8,326 bases of DNA from positions 10,381 to 18,706 of the forward strand of contig DBME01000054.1 of the NCBI GenBank assembly GCA_002298155.1, given 5' to 3'. Both the position numbers and the translations under genes were made by a program. The DNA comes from Holophagaceae bacterium UBA706. Its GTDB lineage: Bacteria; Acidobacteriota; Holophagae; Holophagales; Holophagaceae. This document shows positions 1 to 5,835 of the stretch, piece after piece; within the stretch, counting starts at the first letter, position 1, and every line of letters begins with the position of its first letter. A model generated the notes under the pieces. That model was given only the letters and a program-made list of their open reading frames with translations, did not search any database and was not told the DNA's origin.

Positions 1-1243
1 GCCCCTGGATGGAGGGGGCCTCGAGGGTGTCCACGGCGATGTGGTACAGGGCGGCCTGGATCTTCTCGTTGCGCAGGCGCTGCTCCTCCGCGTCCATCTT
101 CTCCAGGGCGAAGGAGACGTCGCCGGCGGCCTCCTCCAGGAGCGCCATCTCGTGGGGACCGAAGAAGTCCGCCTCGGAGGCGTACACCGTGAGCACCGCC
201 ACGGGGCTGCCCTTCTGGAAGATGGGGAAGGCGCCGGAGGAGGCGAAGCCCGCCTTCTCGGCCCGGGTCCGCCAGGGGGTGAAATCCGGATGGTTCTGGT
301 GATCACGGAAGATACGGGTCGTTCCCGTGCGCAGCGCGCTCCCGGTGGGCCCCCGGCCCTCCGGGGTGTCGTCGGTGCGCACCACGATCCCATCCAGGTA
401 GCCCGTGGTGTCCCCATGCTGGGCAATCACGGCCACCTGCCGGGTAACCGGGTCGCCCCGGCCGATCCACGCCATGGTGAATTTGCCGTGCTCGACCATG
501 ACTTTGCAGATCAGGGACATCAGCTCCGCGCGGTCCTTGGCCTTCACGATGGCCTGATTCACCTGGCTCAGGGCTTCATAGAGGCGCACCATCCGGCTGA
601 TCTCCGCCTCCTGGGTCCGGCGGACGGTTATGTCGCGGATGAAACTGAGGATGATGGGGGTTCCGCCGAAATCCACCTGCCGGGCGCTCACCTCCACCGG
701 GAAACGCACGCCGCCCGCCCGCATGTGGATGGCTTCGAAACGCAGGGTGGCGCCGGATCTCACTTGGCTGAACTGGGCCTTGAAATCGGCCTGGCCTTCG
801 GGGGGACGGAGGTCGGACAGGACCATGGTCTGAAAGGCTTCCGGGGAATGTCCGTAGAGGCTGCAGGCGGCCTGGTTGGCCTCCAAAATCCGCCCGGCGG
901 GATCGGAAACCAGGATGGAGTCGCAGGCCTGGTCCATGAGGTGGGCATAGCGGTCCTCCAGGGCCCGTTTCTCCTGCTCCAGCTCCTGGACCGCGAAGGA
1001 TGTCCGCGTATCACGCCAACGCCAGCAAAACCCAAGGACCACCACGAGGGCCCCCGCCAGGGCCAGGGTTATTGCGATCCAGGCAGACATCCCGATCCCA
1101 TAGGCCCGGGGCACCTGGTTCCAGGGCGTGCCGGGAATCCGGGTCGCGGCCGCCAGCACCAGCGCTCCCAGCAAGCAACCAGAGAGGAACAGAGCCACGG
1201 GGGGCAGTCGGGGAGGGTCTGGGGGTTCGGAAGCGGCTTTCAA
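1..1243 (-). CDS. Membrane-anchored PAS-GAF sensory protein, N-terminal part (C-terminus outside window)
   Basis: This is a signalling protein that probably detects a ligand or redox state and passes it to an output domain beyond the left edge. The minus-strand frame stays open for about 414 codons to position 1. Counting from a TTG at 1243, residues about 15-33 and 52-72 are hydrophobic membrane helices. A short charged coiled coil follows (about 82-98, VQELEQEKRALEDRY). A PAS domain covers about 100-215, with DSILVSDPAGRILEANQAA near its start and SFIRDITVRR at its end. A GAF domain follows at about 225-385, including EGRGPTGSALRTG and FPIFQKGSPVAVLTVY. The last visible residues (LYHIAVDTLEA) may begin a second GAF domain. 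The start is uncertain: no ATG lies in frame before the first helix. TTG at 1243 or 1279 is possible, bounded by an in-frame TGA at 1286-1288. Histidine kinase or diguanylate cyclase output cannot be distinguished here. Confidence 0.85.
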   Translation of the reverse strand, partial: MKAASEPPDPPRLPPVALFLSGCLLGALVLAAATRIPGTPWNQVPRAYGIGMSAWIAITLALAGALVVVLGFCWRWRDTRTSFAVQELEQEKRALEDRYAHLMDQACDSILVSDPAGRILEANQAACSLYGHSPEAFQTMVLSDLRPPEGQADFKAQFSQVRSGATLRFEAIHMRAGGVRFPVEVSARQVDFGGTPIILSFIRDITVRRTQEAEISRMVRLYEALSQVNQAIVKAKDRAELMSLICKVMVEHGKFTMAWIGRGDPVTRQVAVIAQHGDTTGYLDGIVVRTDDTPEGRGPTGSALRTGTTRIFRDHQNHPDFTPWRTRAEKAGFASSGAFPIFQKGSPVAVLTVYASEADFFGPHEMALLEEAAGDVSFALEKMDAEEQRLRNEKIQAALYHIAVDTLEAPSIQG

Positions 1244-1430
1244 CGGGCACCCAGCATGGTCGAAGGACTTCCGGAACAAAGCGGTTCAGGGCCTTGGTCG
1301 GGAATGGCGTTTAACGGGCTAAGGAGTCAGTGGCTGCAAGAATGCCAGAAAGACCCCCGCCCGGGACCAACTCTTTTTCCGTGTTTGGGCCGTCCTCCCA
1401 ATCACGCATACTGGGCGGGGGAGGTTCCAC
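1244..1430. promoter_or_regulatory. Divergent intergenic region between sensor and hemerythrin genes
   Basis: This 187-bp gap must hold the control signals for both outward-reading genes. On the plus strand, 1331-1346 reads TGGCTGCAAGAATGCC. It keeps the GG-N10-GC spacing of sigma-54 promoters but departs from the consensus at several positions. A sigma-70-like CATACT at 1408-1413 would start transcription inside the hemerythrin ribosome binding site, so it is unconvincing. On the minus strand, an ATG at 1257 opens a five-codon ORF (MLGAR) whose TGA overlaps the candidate TTG start of the sensor gene at 1243. No terminator or longer repeat was seen. Confidence 0.3.
1417..1424 (+). promoter_or_regulatory. 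Ribosome binding site of the hemerythrin gene
   Basis: GGGGGAGG ends six bases before the GTG at 1431. This good Shine-Dalgarno match, together with the conserved N-terminus of the protein (W6 and the first His motif at the family's usual distance), fixes GTG as the start. Confidence 0.7.
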
Positions 1431-1832
1431 GTGGGCCTGATCACCTGGACGGAGGCGCTGGAGACCAACCAGCCGGAAATCGACGAGCAGCACAAGAACC
1501 TCATCGACGCCTTCAACAGTCTCCACGAGGCCATGGCCCGGGGCCGGGGGCGGGAGCAGGTCAGCAAGACCCTCCTCTTCCTCACCAACTACACCGTGCA
1601 GCACTTCCGCCAGGAAGAGGCGATCATGGACCAGGCGGGCTACCCGGACGCGCCCCGGCACAAGCTGATGCACCACGGGCTGGTGGTGAGGCTCTCCGCT
1701 CTTATGAAGGATTACGTAGTGGCGCCAGCGACCCTCACCGGAAGCACCCTGGATTTCCTGGAGGGCTGGCTGGTCGAGCACATCCAGGCGGAGGACTTCC
1801 GCCTGGCGACCTACCTCCGTGAGCGGGGGTAG
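1431..1832 (+). CDS. Bacteriohemerythrin (single-domain diiron O2-binding protein)
   Basis: This is a small cytoplasmic four-helix-bundle protein that reversibly binds O2 at a non-heme diiron site. Known roles of the family are O2 storage or delivery, O2 sensing and NO/oxidative protection. The 133 residues match the usual length. All seven ligands are visible with canonical spacing: H21 (in EIDEQH), H58 and E62 (QHFRQEE), H77 and H81 (HKLMHH), H117 and D122 (HIQAED). There is no signal peptide or fused signalling domain. The gene starts with GTG behind a strong ribosome binding site. It is transcribed away from the PAS-GAF sensor gene and ends 5 bp before the converging flavoprotein gene. 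A functional link to the sensor (oxygen or redox response) is inferred from position only. Confidence 0.95.
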   Translation: MGLITWTEALETNQPEIDEQHKNLIDAFNSLHEAMARGRGREQVSKTLLFLTNYTVQHFRQEEAIMDQAGYPDAPRHKLMHHGLVVRLSALMKDYVVAPATLTGSTLDFLEGWLVEHIQAEDFRLATYLRERG

Positions 1833-1837
1833 AACCT

Positions 1838-2440
1838 TCAGCGTTTGGCCAGCTCCGCTTCCAGTTTCGCGATGCGGTCCCGCAGCGGGCGCACGGCTTC
1901 CTCGATTTCCGCTTCGGTGAAGCGTGGCGTGATGTGCTGGGGACAGTTCCAGTCGAAGGCCTCCACCCGGATGCGCAGGAGGCGTTCCACCTGGCCGGGG
2001 CGGGCCTTCGGCGCCAGGGTACGGGCCAGGTCCGGATGCTCCGAGGGGTCCAGTACCTGGGCACGGCCCAGGATCTTGAGGCGCGCCCGCTGGGGGTAGC
2101 TCATCAGGAACAGGCAGACCCGGTCATCCGCCGCGAGGTTCCCCGTGGTGATGAGCTGGCGGTTGCCTGCGAGATCGGCGAAGCCCACCTCCGAGGGACC
2201 CAGCACCGTGAGGAACCCCGGGGATCCGCCCCGGTGCTGCACGTAGGGCCAGCCGTCGGTGTTCACCGTGGCCATGTAGAAGCTGTCCCGCTCGCGGATG
2301 AAGGCCAGCTCGGCCTCCCCCAGGCGGTCCTGCCCCGGTGTGGGCCGGATGGCCTGGCTGCGGCCGTAATAGCGGGCCTGGGCGGCCTTGACCTCCGGCG
2401 TCATCATGCGTTCCAGGAAACGGGATTCCCGCTCGCTCAA
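1838..2440 (-). CDS. Pyridoxamine 5'-phosphate oxidase-like FMN-binding protein
   Basis: This 200-residue protein belongs to the split-barrel flavin-binding superfamily related to pyridoxamine-phosphate oxidase (COG3576-like). Such proteins bind FMN or F420-type cofactors and carry out diverse redox reactions; true PLP synthesis is unlikely. The N-terminal MTPEVKAAQ segment is followed by the barrel signature at about 52-80 (DSFYMATVNTDGWPYVQHRG, then GSPGFL). Further along are DLAGNRQL (89-96) and the family-typical DWNCPQHITPRFT at about 163-175. The C-terminus from about residue 175 is a charged helix, probably a coiled coil. TTG at 2440 is chosen as start because AAAGGAG sits seven bases upstream; ATG at 2407 is the alternative. 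The gene begins 31 bp after the NRPS stop in the same direction, so the two are probably co-transcribed. A role in the NRPS pathway (oxidising or reducing an intermediate) is inferred from this linkage alone. Confidence 0.85.
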   Translation of the reverse strand: MSERESRFLERMMTPEVKAAQARYYGRSQAIRPTPGQDRLGEAELAFIRERDSFYMATVNTDGWPYVQHRGGSPGFLTVLGPSEVGFADLAGNRQLITTGNLAADDRVCLFLMSYPQRARLKILGRAQVLDPSEHPDLARTLAPKARPGQVERLLRIRVEAFDWNCPQHITPRFTEAEIEEAVRPLRDRIAKLEAELAKR

Positions 2441-2447
2441 GGGCGTG

Positions 2448-2454
2448 CTCCTTT
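2448..2454 (-). promoter_or_regulatory. Strong ribosome binding site deciding a TTG start
   Basis: AAAGGAG lies in the 31-bp gap after the NRPS stop codon, seven bases before the TTG at 2440. It supports independent translation of the flavoprotein from the NRPS transcript and favours TTG over the internal ATG at 2407. Confidence 0.65.
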
Positions 2455-2471
2455 CCGGGCCGCGCCCCGGG

Positions 2472-5400
2472 TCACCGGCCGAGGGCCGCGCGGATGAAGC
2501 CGGTGAAGTCGGTTCCGAGGCGCTCGATGGTGTCGCGGCGGTGGAGGTTGGTGCTGTAGACGAAGCGCGTCTCCAGATGGTCGTCCACCACGTCCACGGA
2601 GATGGCGAGGGGGTACAGGCGCAGCCCGGCGGGGTCGTGGTCCAGGCCGGCGAGGCCGTAGCCATGGCTGAAGAGATGGCTGCGGTCGATCACGTCGTCG
2701 ATCTTGCCGCGGTAGTTGATGAGGACCTCCGTCCTGGGCAGGCGCGCCAGGGCCCCGGCCAGGGCCGGCTGGGTGCCGAGGTACCGGTAGAGATCGATGA
2801 GCGTGCCGGAATCCCCGGCCCGCTCCATCTGGGCCGCGACGCCCCGCAGGATGGCCTCCGCCGGCTCCCCGGGATCGATGGCCAGCAGCGCCGGCGCATA
2901 GCTGATCATGCAGCCCACGGTGCGGCTCACGTCGGCCTCCCTGGGGGAGAGGTTGCGGCCGTGGACGAGGCGGTCGAAGTGCACGAGGCCGGTCCCCTGC
3001 CAGCGGGCCAGGGCGAAGGCCAGGGCCCCGAGCAGGACGCACTCAACGCTGGCGCCCCTTTCCGCATGCCGCTGGAGGGCGCGGGTCTCCTCGGGCGACA
3101 GGGACATCTTCAGCTCCAGCGCCGAGTCGTTGGTGTTGCGTTCCCGCTCACTGGGCAGATCCTTGGGCAGGGTGGGCACCTGGGCCCAGTCGCGCTGGAC
3201 CCAGTCCTGCACCGCTGCCTCGGCTTCGGGGGCATTGGCGCAACCCCGCAAGGCCTCGGTCCAGTCGCGGAAGGAAAGGGCCGGCGGGGGCATCGGCTCG
3301 GTCCGGCCCTCCTCGAGCCGCCGGTAGGCCGAGTCCAGCTCCAGCCAGAAAATCTTCCAGGAGATGACGTCCATGGCGAAGTGGTGGACGACGAAGAACA
3401 GCTCCTGCCGCCGTCCTTCACCCAGTTCGAACAGCACCATGCAGGCCAGGGGGCCGATGGTGAGGTTCACGCGCTGCTGGCAGGCGCCGGCCACCTCGGC
3501 GATGGTCCTGTCCTGCGCCTCCCGGGACAGATGCGAGAGATCGACGGTGCGGAAGGCGAGGGTCTCCTCGGAGCTCTCCAGGATCCGCGCCTGCCAGCGA
3601 CCCGCCACGGATTCGAAGCGGAGCCGCAGGGCGTCGTGGCGTGCCCCCAGCTGGCGGAAGGCCTGCTCGACCCGCACCGGCACCAGGGGCCGCCGGGCCA
3701 CGACGATGCGGGAGATGTTCCAGTGGTGCGGCGTGTTCGAGCCCCGCTCGTAGAGGAAACGCAGCACTACGGGAGGGATGCTGGTGAGGGTCTCCGACTC
3801 CGTTTCCGGTGCCGCCGCGGCGCCGCCCTGGGGATAGCGCGGGATCCCCCCCGCCGCCAGGGCTGCGATGGTGGGCGCCTTGGCGAGCCTCGAGGGCGTG
3901 ATGCGGAGCCCGTGCTCGGCGGCCAGGAGGCAGACGTTCATCACCATCAGGGAATCGCCCCCCAGCCCGAAGAAGTCGTCGGTGACCCCCACCTGCGGGA
4001 TTCCGAGAACCTCCTGCCAGATGCCGGCCAGGAGCCGTTCCTCGTCGCTGCGGGGGGCCACGTGGGGCTCGGTGTCGATGAGGTTGTCCAGGGTGGGAGG
4101 GGGCAGGTCCCGGCGGGAGATCTTCAGGTTGACGTTGAGCGGCATGCGGTCCAGGACGATCCAGCCGGAGGGCACCATGTAGTCGGGGAGGCGCGCCCGC
4201 AGGTAGTCCCGCACGGGGCCGAGGTGGAAGGTGGACGGGTCCTCCAATGTCAGGTAGGCGATGAGGCGCTTCTCCTCCGACCCCACGGAGGCCGCGGTCA
4301 GGACCGCGTCCCGCACGCCCGGGGCGCGGCGGAGATGGCCTTCGATCTCCACCAGCTCGATGCGCTGGCCCCGGAGCTTGATCTGGAAATCGTTGCGGCC
4401 CATGAACTCGAGGTTGCCGGAATCATGGATGCGGCCAAGGTCGCCGGTGCGGTAGAAGGTCCTCCCGCCGACGTCCACGAAGGACCGCCGCGTCAGGTCG
4501 GGCTTGTTCACGTAGCCGGTCATGACGCCGGGGCCGTGGAAGCAGATCTCGCCGATGGCGCCGGCGGGGGCCGGGGTCCCGTCCTCGCCCAGCACCAGGA
4601 CCTCCGTTCCGGGGAAGGCGCGGCCCAGGAAGGAACGCTCCACCGCCGCATCCCGGGGCACGGGGTAGAAGCAGCCCATGCAGGCCACTTCGCTGCAGCC
4701 GTAGATGACGAAGAGCTCGGCCCGCGGGAAGACGGTCTTGAGGTCCTCCAGCAGGTCCGCTGGCACGAAGTCCCCGCCTGAGGAGATGTGGCGCAGGCCC
4801 TGGAAGGAGGGGGCGGCCCCGGTGCCGGCGTGGCGCACGAGGCCCTTGAGGAGGCTGGGCCCCAGGTGGGCGACGGTGGCCCGGGCGAGTTCCGCGGACA
4901 GGGCGGCGAAATCCATCACCACATCGCGGCGCAGGATGACCAGTTCACCGCCCGCGAGCAGGCCCGTCAGGAGATCGAAGAGGCTGATGCTGAAGGAATA
5001 GCGGGCGACGGAGAGGATCCGGTCCTCGGGGTTGATGCCGAACTGCCGGATGGCGGAAAGGACGTAGTAGGCGATGTTCCCCCGGCTCAGGGCGATGCCC
5101 TTGGGCTGGCCGGTGGTGCCGGAGGTGTAGAAGATGACGGCCGTGCCGCCTTCGTCCAGATCCCGGCCGAGGTTGGCGGGCAGCTCGGCGGGAGCCTCCG
5201 GGATGACGAAGGGCTGGGCGAGGGCGTCGCCCAGCTGGCCGAGGAGCGCATCGTCCGTGAGGGTCACGGCCAGGGCCGCGTCCGCGCTGATGTCCCGGAG
5301 GCGTTCCTGGGGGTAGTCGGGGTCCAGGGGCACGTAGGCGCACCCCAGCTTCTGGATGGCCAGGAGGGCGACGGCGATGGCCGGGCAGGGCCGCAGGCAG

Positions 5401-5636
5401 ACGCCCACAGCCTGACCCGTGCGGACCCCCAGGCCCTCCAGCCGATGCGCGAGGTCGTTGGCTCTGCCGTTGAGGTCCCGGTAGCTCAGCCGCTCCCGCC
5501 CGAAGGAGACCGCCGTGCGCTCAGGGTGCGTCTGCACGATCCGTTCGAAGTGGACGTGGAGGGGGCACGCGGTGAGGGGCGTTGCGGGCGTCGTGATGGT
5601 GGGTCCCATGGGAATCGGTGTGGCGGGTTGATTCAT
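2472..5636 (-). CDS. Single-module NRPS: adenylation, carrier protein, epimerization-like terminal domain
   Basis: This 1054-residue enzyme should activate a carboxylic acid as an acyl-AMP and load it on its own phosphopantetheine arm. The adenylation domain covers about 28-510. Visible motifs are LSYRDL (A1), GCAYVPLDPDYP (A2), YTSGTTGQPKG (169-180, A3), GEICFHGPG (A6), YRTGDL (395-400, A7), GRNDFQIKLRGQRIEL (A8), LPDYMVP (A9) and NLKISR with catalytic K505 (A10). The carrier protein (about 525-600) has LGGDS with S562. The last domain (about 618-1050) aligns with epimerization domains: HHWN near its start, HHFAMDVISW (751-760), SRTVG (904-908) and INYRG (973-977). Oddities: FDxS is FSIS, with S216 replacing the alpha-amino-binding Asp. 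A5 is IYGCSEVACMGC. EGHGRE is degraded to LVHGRN (890-895) and GxGYG is lost. No condensation domain precedes the A domain and no thioesterase follows. ATG 5636 is the first start after an in-frame TGA. The substrate is unknown. Confidence 0.93.
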   Translation of the reverse strand: MNQPATPIPMGPTITTPATPLTACPLHVHFERIVQTHPERTAVSFGRERLSYRDLNGRANDLAHRLEGLGVRTGQAVGVCLRPCPAIAVALLAIQKLGCAYVPLDPDYPQERLRDISADAALAVTLTDDALLGQLGDALAQPFVIPEAPAELPANLGRDLDEGGTAVIFYTSGTTGQPKGIALSRGNIAYYVLSAIRQFGINPEDRILSVARYSFSISLFDLLTGLLAGGELVILRRDVVMDFAALSAELARATVAHLGPSLLKGLVRHAGTGAAPSFQGLRHISSGGDFVPADLLEDLKTVFPRAELFVIYGCSEVACMGCFYPVPRDAAVERSFLGRAFPGTEVLVLGEDGTPAPAGAIGEICFHGPGVMTGYVNKPDLTRRSFVDVGGRTFYRTGDLGRIHDSGNLEFMGRNDFQIKLRGQRIELVEIEGHLRRAPGVRDAVLTAASVGSEEKRLIAYLTLEDPSTFHLGPVRDYLRARLPDYMVPSGWIVLDRMPLNVNLKISRRDLPPPTLDNLIDTEPHVAPRSDEERLLAGIWQEVLGIPQVGVTDDFFGLGGDSLMVMNVCLLAAEHGLRITPSRLAKAPTIAALAAGGIPRYPQGGAAAAPETESETLTSIPPVVLRFLYERGSNTPHHWNISRIVVARRPLVPVRVEQAFRQLGARHDALRLRFESVAGRWQARILESSEETLAFRTVDLSHLSREAQDRTIAEVAGACQQRVNLTIGPLACMVLFELGEGRRQELFFVVHHFAMDVISWKIFWLELDSAYRRLEEGRTEPMPPPALSFRDWTEALRGCANAPEAEAAVQDWVQRDWAQVPTLPKDLPSERERNTNDSALELKMSLSPEETRALQRHAERGASVECVLLGALAFALARWQGTGLVHFDRLVHGRNLSPREADVSRTVGCMISYAPALLAIDPGEPAEAILRGVAAQMERAGDSGTLIDLYRYLGTQPALAGALARLPRTEVLINYRGKIDDVIDRSHLFSHGYGLAGLDHDPAGLRLYPLAISVDVVDDHLETRFVYSTNLHRRDTIERLGTDFTGFIRAALGR

Positions 5637-5641
5637 GTTTC

Positions 5642-5668
5642 ACGCGAAAACCCTTCGGAATGTCGCGT
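5642..5668 (-). repeat. Leader hairpin just upstream of the NRPS start
   Basis: On the minus strand a perfect 6-bp inverted repeat, ACGCGA then TCGCGT separated by 15 bases, ends five bases before the NRPS ATG. The only Shine-Dalgarno-like sequence (GAAGGG) lies in the loop. In mRNA this could modulate initiation. A 6-bp stem can also arise by chance. Confidence 0.35.
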
Positions 5669-5706
5669 TTCTTTCCATCCTGCGGGCGGTGGGAATTGGG
5701 GTATCG

Positions 5707-5735
5707 GCTTGGTCCTCCGAAAAAGGTGACCAAGC
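5707..5735. repeat. 8-bp inverted repeat overlapping the predicted NRPS transcription start
   Basis: The plus strand reads GCTTGGTC, 13 bases, then GACCAAGC. This is a perfect 8-bp dyad, with two further possible C:G pairs inside the loop. It lies directly downstream of the TACTAT -10 candidate, which is where a repressor operator is often found. No T-run follows on either strand, so it is not an intrinsic terminator. Confidence 0.4.
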
Positions 5736-5781
5736 ATAGTATGAACATGGAATCGGATAAACGGGAGAACACTCATTATTT

Positions 5782-5816
5782 CCCGCCAGCAGACGGGGGA
5801 CGCCCAGGTGCCCTGG
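5782..5816 (-). terminator. Two adjacent stem-loops after the rhomboid gene, possible weak terminator
   Basis: Downstream of the rhomboid stop, the minus-strand transcript could form CCAGG-GCA-CCTGG (5816-5804). It could then form CCCGTC-TGCT-GGCGGG (5797-5782), a 6-bp stem with one G:U pair. What follows is AAATAAT rather than a U-run, so efficient intrinsic termination is doubtful. Read-through into the NRPS operon remains possible. Confidence 0.25.
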
Positions 5817-5835
5817 AATCAACTAGACCCACGGC

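Larger units (their letters stand above)
5637..5835. promoter_or_regulatory. Leader and promoter region of the NRPS operon
   Basis: This 199-bp region between the rhomboid stop and the NRPS start is clearly richer in A/T than the genes around it. Read on the minus strand, a TACTAT at 5741-5736 resembles a sigma-70 -10 box. Its expected -35 position (CCGTTT, 17 bp upstream) is poor. Transcription from it would start near 5729, inside an inverted repeat, and would give a leader of about 90 bases. Only a weak Shine-Dalgarno (GAAGGG, 5656-5651) lies 14 bases before the NRPS ATG. A short open frame at 5521-5772 overlaps the NRPS in another frame and does not look like a protein. Confidence 0.4.

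Noticed and set aside
41..1822. 593-codon plus-strand frame overlapping the sensor and hemerythrin genes
   Set aside because: It crosses both real genes in wrong frames, and its composition (Pro, Gly, His, Arg) is that of a shadow frame. The hemerythrin frame carries all the diiron ligands instead.
1833..1837. Bidirectional terminator between the converging hemerythrin and flavoprotein genes
   Set aside because: Only five bases separate the stop codons, and I saw no strong stem-loop with flanking A/T tracts across the junction.
2441..2665. N-terminal extension of the flavoprotein frame to an ATG at 2665
   Set aside because: It overlaps the NRPS C-terminus in a different frame and reads as Pro/Ser/Thr-rich noise. 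The ribosome binding site before TTG 2440 and family homology beginning just after it define the start.
2388..4781. Very long plus-strand open frame (797 codons) opposite the NRPS gene
   Set aside because: It is antisense to an unmistakable NRPS. Its translation is low-complexity Gly/Ala/Asp/Glu/His-rich sequence without any domain, as expected from the complement of GC-rich codons.
5707..5735. Inverted repeat as an intrinsic terminator
   Set aside because: The stem is plausible but neither strand has a T-run after it, and it lies next to a -10-like element, so an operator is the better guess.
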